15,654 nucleotides of DNA, from positions 1 to 15,654 of the forward strand of contig CALJGH010000205.1 of assembly GCA_938073925.1 (NCBI GenBank). The letters are read 5' to 3'. Positions within the stretch are counted from its first letter, which is position 1, and each line of letters opens with the position of its first letter. The notes below the pieces were generated by a model. It was not told the DNA's origin, did no database searches, and saw nothing but the letters and a program-made list of their open reading frames with translations. This DNA is from an uncultured Nitrospinaceae bacterium. Lineage in GTDB: Bacteria; Nitrospinota; Nitrospinia; Nitrospinales; VA-1. The position numbers were made by a program, and so were the translations under genes. Shown in pieces: positions 1-8,692 of the stretch.

Positions 1-1
1 A

Positions 2-694
2 TTACGTAATGAAAGAGATCTTGAAAGCGAGAGGGTCATTGTGCTGGCATCAGAAATTTTTCATCCTGGAGTCATCGGTATAGCCGCTTCGAAAATAGTC
101 GATACATACCACCGTCCCACGGTGTTGATCGCTTTGGAAGAAGGTATAGGAAAAGGGTCTGGACGTAGTATCCCGAAGTTCAATTTGTTTAAAGCTTTTA
201 CGAATTGCTCTTCTCACCTCATACAATTCGGCGGCCATGCTTATGCCGCAGGACTGAGCATAGCAGAAGAAAATGTCGATGCCTTCCGTGACGCTATGAA
301 TGAAGTGGGACATCAATTTTTAACGGACGAAGATTTGATCCCAGAAATAAAACTCGATACGACTCTAGATCTATCGCAAATCAATTTCCCATTCTATAAA
401 AGTATTGCCTTGCTTGAACCTTTTGGAGCTGAAAATCCCGTTCCGTCTTTCCAGTCGCAGGGAGTGAAAATTAAAGAGGTAAAGCATATGGGGAAAGAAA
501 AAAACCATTTGCGCTTTCGTGCGGTTCAGGGAAGTGGGCAAATTGGGGTGATTGCTTTTAATTTTGCCAGCCTGTTTGAGTCGCTCGATATTACCAATGA
601 TTTTTTTGATATTGCTTACGAGCTTCACCTGAACTCCTGGAACGGCCGCGAAAAGCTGGAGTTGAGATTGTTGGATATTAGAGCTTCGGAGTGA
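2..694 (+). CDS. recJ: RecJ single-stranded-DNA exonuclease, C-terminal part (5' end outside window)
   Basis: This is the C-terminal ~230 residues of RecJ, the 5'-to-3' single-strand DNA exonuclease of recombination and mismatch repair. The frame is open to the left edge, so the GTG at 41 is an internal valine codon and not a start. The sequence shows the DHHA1 nucleic-acid-binding signature: HPGVIGIAASK (from about 62), GSGRS (155-169) followed by FNL, then FGGHAYAAGL (227-256). A C-terminal OB-fold-like stretch follows (roughly 430-690, with SFQSQGVKI and HLRFRAVQG). The catalytic DHH domain would lie upstream and is not visible. The gene ends in TGA 9 bp before the convergent permease gene's stop, and no clear rho-independent terminator is seen between them. 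Family assignment is confident from motif order. The partial state is due to the window edge. Confidence 0.93.
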   Translation, partial: LRNERDLESERVIVLASEIFHPGVIGIAASKIVDTYHRPTVLIALEEGIGKGSGRSIPKFNLFKAFTNCSSHLIQFGGHAYAAGLSIAEENVDAFRDAMNEVGHQFLTDEDLIPEIKLDTTLDLSQINFPFYKSIALLEPFGAENPVPSFQSQGVKIKEVKHMGKEKNHLRFRAVQGSGQIGVIAFNFASLFESLDITNDFFDIAYELHLNSWNGREKLELRLLDIRASE

Positions 695-703
695 TATCGT
701 TTT

Positions 704-3280
704 TCATTCAACCCTTACAGCTTCTTTAGGATTTAGTTGTTGTGCGAGACGGGCGGGGTAGAGTCCTGCCAGAATTGAGACACCCCACGAAAAGGCGACA
801 AGCAGAGCAATGAAAAAATAGGGAAAGTGGATCTGGATCGTCCAGCCGAAGGATTGTTTGTTGATCACAAAAATTAAAATAAAGGAAACGACCACACCCG
901 CCATCAAACCCATTGCCGAACCTATCAATCCTAAAATCCCCGCCTCAATCAACACCATGCGTTTAACTTGATGGATGAACGCCCCCATAAATCTTAAAAT
1001 TCCTATTTCTCTTTTCCGTTCTAGAATTAGTGAGACAAGGGTATTGAACAGTCCGAGCACGGCTACCAGAATGGCAATGATTTCGAGGGAGTAAGTGATC
1101 GCAAATGTTTTGTCGAATACTTCCAATACCTGTTTTTTGAGTTGAGTGTTGGAGCGAATGATAAGCCGATGTTCGTTGAGAATTTTTAAAACCTCCTTTC
1201 GAACTTCATCCAATCGAGATTTATCAGAAAGATAAATAACAAAACTATTGATTTGGCTTTCATTAAAATATTTTAAAAAGGTGGTGCGGTCGAGAATGAT
1301 GTAACCTCGTTCGCGGGAGTAGTCGAAATAGATAGCTGTGATTTCAATGTTCGCGGGTCCATTTGGAGTTTTTAATTTTATCGTGTCACCTACGTTAACC
1401 TTGTGCTTGAGGGAAAAGGCCTCAGAAACAATCGCCCGATTGTTGTTGACCACATGCTGAGCCAATTCACTTGCTGGCGGACCCGTTTTAATAACCAGGT
1501 TTCCGTATTGTGACAGGACGGAGAAATCTCCTGTGGCAAGCACGACGGGCAAGTTGTTATAAGAAATATCCATGGCGCGGAACTGATCGATATCTGCGAT
1601 CCCAAAAATCTCTTTTAATTTTTTGATGGGTTCGGAAGGCAAGGTGTGTTGGTAGTCGATATCACGGCCACCTGCAACTCGAACAAACAAGTCGGCTTTT
1701 AAGGTCTGATCGATCCAGACAATCACGGTCTGTCGGAAGCTGTGAACCATGATGGACATGCTGATGACCATCATAAACGCAATGGCCAAAGATGAAACGG
1801 CTAATGCATTTCTGCCTACGTTTTGCGAGAGGTTCATGCAAGCCAGTAGCCCTTCGCCTCCCAGTATGTTTTTAAAGAAATTGTGAAATCGGTCACGTGT
1901 CCAAAGCAATGCCGCTGGCGATAGCATGGACAATCCCAGAATGATAAGGAAAACAGAAAAGAATCCAAAATAAGGAAACTGCTTTATAGGGGGAAGCTGT
2001 GTGCAGATTCCAGCGATTAGAAAAACAAACACCGCGGAAAAGTTTAACTGTCGATTACCACGAAAGAGTTTCAAATCGTAACTACCGCGCCGCATGACCG
2101 ATGTAGGCGGTGTTGTGGCCGCATCCCAGGCAGGTATCAATGCTGAAACGAAAGACAACCCGACTCCCAATAGAAAATAAGGACCCATCTGCTGCCATTG
2201 GAAATCCACTTCAGTAACGTAACTGGGTGCGTATAGATTGTTGACAGTCAGGGAAACAGCATCGAGTGAGAATTGTGCGAAATAATATCCCAACCCAATT
2301 CCTAAAATAGACCCTGCGGCACCTATTATTCCGGCTTCGAGAAAAAATATAAATGCGATCAAGGTGGGTGTTGCACCCAGCGCACGCAATGTTCCTATCT
2401 CGACTCGCCGTCGCACGACCGAGAGCGCGATCATGTTGTAGATCAAGTATAGCGCAACGAGTAAAGCAACGAAGCTTAGAGCGGTGAGGTTGTATTGAAA
2501 TGCTCGTAACATTTTTTCGACTTGTTGGTTTTTACGTTGTGGACGTTCCACTAGGAGATGTTCAGGCAATAGGGCAGAAATCTTTTTTTGCATGACATCA
2601 AATTTTGATGGATGCAGGAACTGAATGTCGATGCGGTCGAGTCGGCCTATTTTGTCGAACACTTTTTGTGCTGCAGCAATGTCCATCAGAGCAAAGTTTC
2701 CGTTCAGAGCTTTGGCGATACCCTCATCTTCAAGTATGGCATTGACGTTAAGTGTTTTTTCTTTTCCGTTTATCAGAAACTGCAATGTGCTGCCTATGTT
2801 AAATGGGACTTCGGGAATAAATATTTCCGGCAATATCACTCCAGCAGGGTCCATGATGAGAGGCAATAACCCCTTCAGGCCTTTTTCTTTTGTTTTTAGA
2901 GAAAAATCGCGAATGCCGCTATCTTGCAAAAGGTCGGTGCCGATAATTTCTACCACCTCGCCGCTGGTTGACTCGACACCATATCCTTCAATAACAGGAT
3001 AGGCCTTGATTTCTTTTCTCAAGGAGTGAAGTTTTTTAAAATGAGTTTCATCAAAGTCTATGCCTTCTACCCGGATGACGGCATCTGCACGCCCGAGAAC
3101 CAGATCAACGCTTTCGGTAAAAGACATCATGGTTTGCTGATTGGCCAGTCGAATGCTGAGAAAAACCGCGACCCCGACGGCCACTCCAAAAATTGTGATA
3201 GTGGTGCGAAATGGATCACGTATCAGCGGACGTAGAATGAGAGCTATGAATAGGTCTTTGAAGTAGTAAAGAAAGCTCAC
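704..3280 (-). CDS. ABC exporter permease, two FtsX/MacB-type domains (YbbP-like)
   Basis: An inner-membrane permease of the FtsX/MacB/LolC superfamily, 858 residues. It has two copies of the module 'one TM, large periplasmic domain, three TMs'. Predicted TM segments are at about 27-46, 266-288, 308-335, 368-388, 413-432, 438-458, 493-515, 728-751, 777-806 and 819-842. Ten TMs and this length match the YbbP-like group better than four-TM MacB or LolC/E. Each half has the cytoplasmic coupling motif after its second TM (RRVEIGTLRALGA, 291-303; KREIGILRFMGA, 756-767) and ends with the usual P-A-x-x-A stretch (YPARLAQQLNP near 845). The start is GTG, and its GTGA overlaps the ATPase stop by 4 nt, so translation is probably coupled. 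These systems move or extract lipids, lipoproteins or hydrophobic molecules from the inner membrane using ATPase strokes. The substrate here is unknown. Assignment to the superfamily is firm; YbbP-like is an inference from topology. Confidence 0.9.
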   Translation of the reverse strand: MSFLYYFKDLFIALILRPLIRDPFRTTITIFGVAVGVAVFLSIRLANQQTMMSFTESVDLVLGRADAVIRVEGIDFDETHFKKLHSLRKEIKAYPVIEGYGVESTSGEVVEIIGTDLLQDSGIRDFSLKTKEKGLKGLLPLIMDPAGVILPEIFIPEVPFNIGSTLQFLINGKEKTLNVNAILEDEGIAKALNGNFALMDIAAAQKVFDKIGRLDRIDIQFLHPSKFDVMQKKISALLPEHLLVERPQRKNQQVEKMLRAFQYNLTALSFVALLVALYLIYNMIALSVVRRRVEIGTLRALGATPTLIAFIFFLEAGIIGAAGSILGIGLGYYFAQFSLDAVSLTVNNLYAPSYVTEVDFQWQQMGPYFLLGVGLSFVSALIPAWDAATTPPTSVMRRGSYDLKLFRGNRQLNFSAVFVFLIAGICTQLPPIKQFPYFGFFSVFLIILGLSMLSPAALLWTRDRFHNFFKNILGGEGLLACMNLSQNVGRNALAVSSLAIAFMMVISMSIMVHSFRQTVIVWIDQTLKADLFVRVAGGRDIDYQHTLPSEPIKKLKEIFGIADIDQFRAMDISYNNLPVVLATGDFSVLSQYGNLVIKTGPPASELAQHVVNNNRAIVSEAFSLKHKVNVGDTIKLKTPNGPANIEITAIYFDYSRERGYIILDRTTFLKYFNESQINSFVIYLSDKSRLDEVRKEVLKILNEHRLIIRSNTQLKKQVLEVFDKTFAITYSLEIIAILVAVLGLFNTLVSLILERKREIGILRFMGAFIHQVKRMVLIEAGILGLIGSAMGLMAGVVVSFILIFVINKQSFGWTIQIHFPYFFIALLVAFSWGVSILAGLYPARLAQQLNPKEAVRVE

Positions 3281-3954
3281 GATGAAATGGAGGTTAGTTT
3301 TCCATCGCGAATTTCAAAATGTTTGTTACCGCAGGCGGCGATTTGGGGATTATGAGTGACGAGGATGACGGTTGTTTTGAAATCAGATGCGGCACGTTGC
3401 ATCAGTTCGATAATTTTTTGTCCATTTTCCGAGTCGAGGTTGCCTGTAGGTTCATCCGCCAAAAGGATCACAGGTTGGTGTACCAGTGCTCGTGCGATGG
3501 CGACACGTTGCATCTCACCGCCAGATAGTTCAGCGGGAAAAGATTGGGCACGATTCCAGAGACCGACATACTCCAGAAGCGTTTGCACTCGACTGCCTTG
3601 TGTTTTCGATGAGTGTGCCAGAAGAAGGGGGAGTTCCACATTTTCCTGAATTGTCAGGGTGGGCATCAGATTGAAAAATTGGAAAACAAAGCCAATTTCT
3701 TTTCGTCGCAATAATGTCAGATCGTGGTCAGAAAGGTCTGATACCTTTCGGTCTTGTAATAAAATCTGCCCTTGGTCTGGTAGATCCAGTCCTGCGAGCA
3801 GGTTCAGTAAAGTGGTTTTCCCACCGCCACTGGGACCCATGATGGTGACAAAGTCTCCAGCCTCAAAGCTCAGGTTCACACCCTGCAATGCTGTTACAGA
3901 TGTGGCCCCGCTTTGGTATGATTTATAGACATCAATAAACTGGATAATCGCCAT
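3277..3954 (-). CDS. ABC exporter ATPase (LolD/YbbA/MacB type)
   Basis: ATP-binding subunit, 225 residues, the normal length for LolD/YbbA. All nucleotide-binding motifs are intact: Walker A GPSGGGKTT (40-48), Q-loop FQ (91-92), signature LSGGEMQR (143-150), Walker B VILLADEP with catalytic E168, D-loop NLDS (172-175) and switch histidine H201. The motif GFVFQFFNLMPTLT (88-101) is typical of the lipoprotein/macrolide exporter class. It is the first gene of a two-gene minus-strand operon and overlaps the permease gene by 4 nt. The ATG at 3954 puts the usual IIQFIDVYKSY beginning right after the start. No strong Shine-Dalgarno sequence is visible upstream. It energises the neighbouring ten-TM permease. 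Without a periplasmic adaptor or outer-membrane factor nearby, export through a tripartite pump is not suggested by the context. Confidence 0.93.
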   Translation of the reverse strand: MAIIQFIDVYKSYQSGATSVTALQGVNLSFEAGDFVTIMGPSGGGKTTLLNLLAGLDLPDQGQILLQDRKVSDLSDHDLTLLRRKEIGFVFQFFNLMPTLTIQENVELPLLLAHSSKTQGSRVQTLLEYVGLWNRAQSFPAELSGGEMQRVAIARALVHQPVILLADEPTGNLDSENGQKIIELMQRAASDFKTTVILVTHNPQIAACGNKHFEIRDGKLTSISS

Positions 3955-4003
3955 GGCTGAATATTTTTAAATAATAAAATTGTGCCGTTGAACCTTACCG
4001 CAG

Positions 4004-4011
4004 ATTATAAT
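4004..4011. promoter_or_regulatory. Symmetric -10-like element in the divergent intergenic region
   Basis: The 8-bp perfect palindrome ATTATAAT lies between the exporter ATPase gene (start 3954, minus) and the aminotransferase gene (start 4072, plus). It contains a consensus TATAAT on the plus strand (4006-4011) and another on the minus strand (4009-4004). Neither has a convincing -35 at 17 bp; the nearest plus-strand TTGAAC (3988-3993) is only 12 bp away. It could serve both divergent genes. This is inferred from sequence match alone. Confidence 0.35.
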
Positions 4012-4071
4012 AAGAATGTGAGTTTTTATTTAATACTTTATTGACGGATTTTGTTGTTAGGAATTGAAAGA

Positions 4072-5253
4072 ATGGCTATTTCAGAAAAAGTGAGCGGATT
4101 TATGGAAAAGTCTTCCTGGATCAGGAAGATGTTTGAAGAGGGTATTTGGCTTAAAAAACAGTTTGGTGAAGAAAATATTTTTGATCTTTCATTGGGTAAT
4201 CCAGTCATAGAACCGCCCGATCAAGTGCAGGCGGCTTTAGTAAAGGCCGCAAAAGATATTTCGCCAGGATTGCACCGCTATATGCCAAACGCAGGGCTTC
4301 AGGATGTTAGGGAAGCAATAGCTAAAACACTTTCTAATGAATGTCAGCTGTCGCTATCTGCAAATGATCTGGTTATGGTTTGTGGAGCCGCTGGGGGATT
4401 GAACATCACTCTCAAAACCCTACTTGATAGTGGAGATGAAGTTCTGATTTTTGCTCCTTATTTTGTGGAGTACCTTTTTTATGCTGATAATCATGGGGGT
4501 AAAGCAGTAGCTGTAAAAACGCATGATGATTTCAAGCTTGATATGGATGCTTTAAAAGATGCCCTCAGTGAGAAAACCAAGGCGGTGATTGTCAATTCGC
4601 CCAACAATCCTACTGGCGTGGTTTATTCGCGTGAGGAACTAAAACAATTAGCTGAAGTATTGAAGGCGCATTCTGAAAAAACCGGGAAAGCGGTTTATTT
4701 GATCTCGGACGATCCCTATAAAAAAATAACTTTTGATGGGGTGGAAGCTGTAAATATCCTTGAGCTTTATGAAAATAGCATATATATCACTTCGCACTCG
4801 AAAGATATTGCCTTGCCTGGAGAGAGAATTGGATTTGTGGCGGTGCACCCAAAATGTGAAGATGCGGGCAATCTGATGGCAGGATTGATTTTTTCTAATC
4901 GGGTATTAGGATTCGTCAATGCCCCGGCTTTGATCCAGCGTGTGGTTAAAAATGTGCAAGGGGTGACGGTCGATGTGGAGCAGTACAAAAAAAAGCGCGA
5001 CTTTTTATATGGGGAACTGACTCGTATAGGTTACGATGTGGTGAAACCACAAGGCGCGTTTTATTTCTTTCCGAAGTCACCGATTGATGATGAAGTGGAG
5101 TTCGTAAAAAAACTGGCAGAAAAAAAGGTGCTGGTGGTGCCGGGCCGTGGATTTGGTTGCCCCGGCTATTTTCGTATCTCCTATTGCCTGCCTGATTCAG
5201 TCATAGAAGGTTCTATTGCTGGATTTGAGTCTACCTTTAACGATTTTCGTTAA
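4072..5253 (+). CDS. Class I/II PLP-dependent aminotransferase (aspartate aminotransferase-like)
   Basis: A fold-type I aminotransferase of 393 residues. I chose ATG 4072 over the in-frame TTG at 4051 because AGGA (4059-4062) sits 9 nt before it and the protein then begins MAISEKVSGF, a natural N-terminus. Key positions: substrate-loop LGNP (41-44), the AAGG cofactor-phosphate loop (106-109), NSPNNPTG (175-182) with the pyridine-ring Asn, DDPY (213-216) holding the Asp/Tyr that contact the cofactor, SHSKD with Schiff-base lysine K244, R252 of the phosphate site, and the carboxylate-binding arginine in FRISY (R368). The family transfers amino groups between amino acids and 2-oxo acids in the cytoplasm. 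The exact substrate cannot be read from motifs. It is a stand-alone gene, with 124 bp before the next gene, which has its own candidate promoter. Family confidence is high; 'aspartate' specificity is only the default guess. Confidence 0.92.
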   Translation: MAISEKVSGFMEKSSWIRKMFEEGIWLKKQFGEENIFDLSLGNPVIEPPDQVQAALVKAAKDISPGLHRYMPNAGLQDVREAIAKTLSNECQLSLSANDLVMVCGAAGGLNITLKTLLDSGDEVLIFAPYFVEYLFYADNHGGKAVAVKTHDDFKLDMDALKDALSEKTKAVIVNSPNNPTGVVYSREELKQLAEVLKAHSEKTGKAVYLISDDPYKKITFDGVEAVNILELYENSIYITSHSKDIALPGERIGFVAVHPKCEDAGNLMAGLIFSNRVLGFVNAPALIQRVVKNVQGVTVDVEQYKKKRDFLYGELTRIGYDVVKPQGAFYFFPKSPIDDEVEFVKKLAEKKVLVVPGRGFGCPGYFRISYCLPDSVIEGSIAGFESTFNDFR

Positions 5254-5314
5254 GCGGTCTATTAAGACAAGAGTTTTTCAAGGTTTTACCTCCTATGGTA
5301 CAAGCGAATCTTTT

Positions 5315-5343
5315 TTGATAAAATAGTGTCTTATATATACAAA
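5315..5343 (+). promoter_or_regulatory. Candidate sigma70-type promoter upstream of the moeB-rhodanese gene
   Basis: TTGATA (5315-5320) is followed after exactly 17 bp by TACAAA (5338-5343). Transcription would begin near 5350 and give a leader of about 28 nt carrying AGGA (5365-5368) ahead of ATG 5378. The -10 matches consensus at only 4 of 6 positions, so this is a moderate prediction. It is the only plausible promoter seen ahead of the five-gene run 5378-10452. Confidence 0.35.
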
Positions 5344-5377
5344 TAGAAATTAATCGTTTTTTACAGGAATATCAGTT

Positions 5378-6532
5378 ATGGCTTTAACTACAGACCAGAT
5401 AAATCGCTACAGTCGGCATTTGTTATTGCCAGAAGTAGGGGTTGAAGGGCAGGAAAAAATTTGTAATTCGAAAGTCCTATTGATTGGCACTGGGGGACTG
5501 GGTTCTCCGTTGGCACTGTATTTAGCCGCGGCGGGGGTAGGAACTTTAGGGTTGATTGATTTCGATGTGGTGGATTTGAGTAACCTGCAAAGGCAGGTGA
5601 TTCATGGCGAATCAACCGTGGGTAAGCTAAAGGTCGATTCTGCAAAAGACCGAATTGCCGATATAAATTCGAGCATTGATGTCAAAACATATAACTTGAG
5701 GTTGTCGTCTGAAAATGTAATGGATATTTTTAAGGACTACGACATCATCATAGACGGCACAGATAATTTTCCGACACGTTATCTTGCGAGCGATGCTTGT
5801 GTGCTGTTGAAAAAACCTTATATCTACGGTTGCATATTGAGATTCGAAGGTCAGGCTTCGGTATTTGATTCCAGAGTCGGCCCTTGTTATCGATGTTTGT
5901 TTCCCGAGCCACCTCCACCTGGATTGGTGCCGAGTTGTGCAGAAGGCGGTGTGATAGGAATTCTTCCTGGAATTGTGGGCCTCCTTCAAGCCAATGAAGC
6001 GATAAAAATGATTCTTGGAAAAGGCGACACCCTGGTAGGCCGTTTGTTGGTGTTCGATGCTTTGGGTATGAAGTTCAGGGAAATGAAACTCAGGAAGGAT
6101 AAAGATTGTCCTATTTGTGGTGATAACCCGACCATTAAAGAATTGATCGACTACGAAGAATTCTGCGGCATAGTTCCCGTTGAGGCATCACCGGAAGACG
6201 ATGAAATGGAAATTGGAGTTGAGCAAGTTAAGCAGATGCTCGACAACAAGCAGGCATTTAGACTGATTGATGTGCGGGAACCGTCGGAGTACGATATTTG
6301 TAAAATTGCAGGGGCGATCCTGATTCCACTTGGGGACATAGAAGCAAAAGACCCAGCCAAGCTCAATGGATTGAGACCCGATGAAGAAATTGTTTTGCAT
6401 TGTAAGGCGGGTGTACGTTCTATGAAGGCTGCCAAGGCACTCCAGGAAATGGGATTCAAAAACCTGAAAAGTATGCGTGGCGGCATCAATGAATGGTCTG
6501 AAAAGATCGATTCTTCTGTCCCGCTTTATTAA
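5378..6532 (+). CDS. moeB: MoeB/ThiF-type adenylyltransferase fused to a rhodanese domain (MoeZ/MoeBR type)
   Basis: An E1-like enzyme that adenylates the C-terminal glycine of a ubiquitin-fold sulfur carrier (MoaD, ThiS or CysO type) with ATP; the fused rhodanese can supply the sulfur. It has 384 residues. The MoeB domain (1-~265) has the nucleotide-binding loop GTGGLGS (37-43), DFDVVDLSNLQRQ (61-73), the catalytic Asp in DGTDN (126-130), C187 in VPSCAEGG, and zinc cysteines C170/C173 and C244/C247. The rhodanese domain (~280-384) has LIDVREPSEY and the active-site loop CKAGVRS with C342. AGGA lies 9 nt before the ATG. It is the first gene of a tightly spaced run. No sulfur-carrier gene is in the window, so whether it serves molybdopterin, thiamine or cysteine synthesis cannot be decided here. 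All catalytic residues look intact. Confidence 0.93.
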   Translation: MALTTDQINRYSRHLLLPEVGVEGQEKICNSKVLLIGTGGLGSPLALYLAAAGVGTLGLIDFDVVDLSNLQRQVIHGESTVGKLKVDSAKDRIADINSSIDVKTYNLRLSSENVMDIFKDYDIIIDGTDNFPTRYLASDACVLLKKPYIYGCILRFEGQASVFDSRVGPCYRCLFPEPPPPGLVPSCAEGGVIGILPGIVGLLQANEAIKMILGKGDTLVGRLLVFDALGMKFREMKLRKDKDCPICGDNPTIKELIDYEEFCGIVPVEASPEDDEMEIGVEQVKQMLDNKQAFRLIDVREPSEYDICKIAGAILIPLGDIEAKDPAKLNGLRPDEEIVLHCKAGVRSMKAAKALQEMGFKNLKSMRGGINEWSEKIDSSVPLY

Positions 6533-6549
6533 CAGTCTGAAATCTTAAA

Positions 6550-7338
6550 TTGTCCTCTTTAAAAAACCGAAAAGTAATTGTGACAGGTGTCGCAGATGGT
6601 ATTGGCAGAGCTCTTGCCTTGGCCTTCGCAAAAGAAGGGGCACAGGTTGCGGGTTGCTCACGTGGCACCGAGCGTCTGGACTCTCTTGCAAAAGAGATAG
6701 AAGGTTCGGGACATATTTTTTTCGCTGCTGATCTTTCTCAAGCCGAGGGTGTTCGTGCATTTTTTGATAAGGTGCAAGAAGCCTTTGGTGGGGTAGATGC
6801 TCTTGTTAACAATGTCGGCGCGGTTTTGAAGCTTGGAAACTTTTTTGAGGTTTCCGATGAAGATTGGGAAAACTCGTTTCAGGTCAATCTTATGTCGGCG
6901 GTTCGTCTCTGCCGATTGAGTATTCCGGCGTTACGAAAATCTTCTTGTCCGCGGATTATTAACATATCTTCCATCGCGGCATCCCATCCACAGGAAATAT
7001 TTCCGCATTACAATGCGATGAAAGCAGGGTTATCAAACTTGACGGTTTCTCTGGCACAAACTCTGGCTGAAGATGGCATTTGCGTCAACACGATCTCGCC
7101 TGGTCCGGTTTGGAGTCGATCGTGGGAACAGGCAGTCGAGGCGCAGGGAAACGGGCCGTCTGCTGAGCAGGCTAAGAAAGATATTATTGAGCAGACGGGT
7201 AAATCCATTCCCCTGAAAAGAATGGGAGTACCGGAAGATTTAACCGGACTGGCTCTGTTCCTTGCTTCCGAGCAATCTTCATGGATCACTGCAACGAACT
7301 TCACTGTTGACGGTGGTTTAACGCGCAACCCTTTCTAA
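6550..7338 (+). CDS. Short-chain dehydrogenase/reductase (SDR family)
   Basis: A classical SDR oxidoreductase, 262 residues, NAD(P)-dependent. It shows the Rossmann glycine motif TGVADGIG (12-19), NNVG (87-90, the usual NNAG with Val for Ala), structural N113, the catalytic Ser region SSIAAS (140-145), the YxxxK pair Y154/K158, PGP (184-186) after the active site, and a C-terminal DGGL typical of FabG-like reductases. The start is a TTG at 6550: there is no ATG upstream of the glycine motif, and the next candidate (GTG 6580) would cut into the first strand. No clear Shine-Dalgarno sequence is seen. It lies 17 bp after the MoeB-rhodanese stop and overlaps the protease start by one base (TAATG). 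Substrate is unknown; 3-oxoacyl-ACP reductase is the generic name for such sequences and should not be read as function. Confidence 0.88.
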   Translation: MSSLKNRKVIVTGVADGIGRALALAFAKEGAQVAGCSRGTERLDSLAKEIEGSGHIFFAADLSQAEGVRAFFDKVQEAFGGVDALVNNVGAVLKLGNFFEVSDEDWENSFQVNLMSAVRLCRLSIPALRKSSCPRIINISSIAASHPQEIFPHYNAMKAGLSNLTVSLAQTLAEDGICVNTISPGPVWSRSWEQAVEAQGNGPSAEQAKKDIIEQTGKSIPLKRMGVPEDLTGLALFLASEQSSWITATNFTVDGGLTRNPF

Positions 7339-8663
7339 TGCCAGCTATTCTGAATTTTTCAAAATACTCTTCTATACGATGGTCGCACCTTTTATTTTTA
7401 GTGGCAATATTTTGCATTGCAAGCCAAGGTTGTTCGGTTTCTCAAACAGCGCAGCAGGCTAACAAAGTTCTCGTAAATAAAGATGCTCCCATATTTGATA
7501 AGCGTTTTCAGGATATTTCAATTGATGATATTGATCTGAAAAAATTTTGGACGCGGCTGGACGATGTTGAGGAAAGTAGGGACAGACACCCCATCTCTAT
7601 AGACAATCAGACCTTTGCGCGTATTTCGCAATCCGTCAAATCGGCGGTGGTCAATATCTATACGGTAAGGTTGGAAGAAAAAGACGCAAAAATTGGAATC
7701 GATCCCAACAGTTTATTGCCGTTTAATATACCCATTGTATCCAGCATTCTTGATTTTGTACCGTTTCAGGTTCCTGTCCCGTTTAATTCAGAAGGGCTCA
7801 GTCTGGGGTCCGGATTTCTAATCAATGAACAGGGTTATATTCTTACCAATGCCCATGTTATTTCTAACGCAATTGATATTCGTGTGGTTCTGTCGGAAGA
7901 ACAAAGAGAATATCCTGCACAAATTATAGGTATTGATCGGTTGTCGGACACGGCGTTGATAAAAATCGATCCGGATTTCCGTCCTAATGTTCTTCCTTTT
8001 GGTGATTCGGATGCTTTGCAAATGGGAGAAGTTGTTTTAGCAATAGGGAATCCATTAGGATTTCAACATTCTGTCACGTCAGGGTTAATCAGTGCCAAGG
8101 AGAGAATTTCGCCACACCCCAAAGATCGATTTGTGAACTACCTGCAAACCGATTCGGCTATCAATCCTGGAAGCAGTGGGGGGCCATTAATAAACCTTCA
8201 TGGTGAAGTTGTAGGAATCAATACTGCGATTATTCAGAAGGCTCAATTGATTGGTTTTGCTATTCCCATAAACACAGTGAAAGAAGTCATGGGAATGCTG
8301 ATTATTGGCGAAGATGAACGAGGATGGTTTGGTGCTAGCGCAACGCCCATTTTCAATAAAGAAGCTGCTGAGTTAGAACTTAATAGCTCTGATGGACTTA
8401 TACTAAGGGGAGTCGAGAAAGGGAGTCCGGCAGAGGTTTCAGGACTGAAGAAAAAAGATATCATTGTTGAATTCAACCATAAACCTATCGACAATTTTGT
8501 TATCTTTCGTCGCAAACTATTAGCCTTGGCTCCGGGTCAGACGATCCACTTGAAAATATTTCGCGAAAAAAAAACGTTTGAAGTGACCAGTATACTTATT
8601 AAGAAACCGACAGAAACAGAAAAAGACGAAGAAATTTTTAACGAAGATGACCCTTCTTCCTGA
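7338..8663 (+). CDS. HtrA/DegP-like periplasmic serine protease with one PDZ domain
   Basis: An envelope-directed trypsin-like protease of 441 residues. The N-terminus has a basic then hydrophobic signal (R14, about 17-28) ending in ASQGCS. C32 could be lipidated, but the -3 residue is Ser rather than Leu, so a lipoprotein is possible and not certain. A linker of ~60 residues precedes the protease domain. The triad is H173 (LTNAHV), D204 (LSDTALIKI) and S280 (INPGSSGGPLIN). A hydrophobic insert (about 121-150, rich in Pro, Phe, Ile) lies just before the GSGFLI strand, where DegP has its LA loop. One PDZ domain follows (about 330-420, GVEKGSPAEVSGLKKKD), and an acidic tail ends the protein. 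HtrA proteins degrade or sense misfolded envelope proteins. Only one PDZ suggests the DegS/HtrA-like architecture rather than two-PDZ DegP. It starts at ATG inside the SDR stop region. Confidence 0.92.
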   Translation: MPAILNFSKYSSIRWSHLLFLVAIFCIASQGCSVSQTAQQANKVLVNKDAPIFDKRFQDISIDDIDLKKFWTRLDDVEESRDRHPISIDNQTFARISQSVKSAVVNIYTVRLEEKDAKIGIDPNSLLPFNIPIVSSILDFVPFQVPVPFNSEGLSLGSGFLINEQGYILTNAHVISNAIDIRVVLSEEQREYPAQIIGIDRLSDTALIKIDPDFRPNVLPFGDSDALQMGEVVLAIGNPLGFQHSVTSGLISAKERISPHPKDRFVNYLQTDSAINPGSSGGPLINLHGEVVGINTAIIQKAQLIGFAIPINTVKEVMGMLIIGEDERGWFGASATPIFNKEAAELELNSSDGLILRGVEKGSPAEVSGLKKKDIIVEFNHKPIDNFVIFRRKLLALAPGQTIHLKIFREKKTFEVTSILIKKPTETEKDEEIFNEDDPSS

Positions 8664-8692
8664 ATAAAAATTTTTAACGGATAAAACTAATT

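Noticed and set aside
41..43. GTG as the start of the recJ frame
   Set aside because: The frame is open to the left edge and the preceding codons read smoothly into the DHHA1 region, so the gene is simply cut by the window.
4051..4071. TTG start seven codons upstream for the aminotransferase
   Set aside because: ATG 4072 has AGGA at proper spacing and gives the natural family N-terminus; the TTG lacks a ribosome site.
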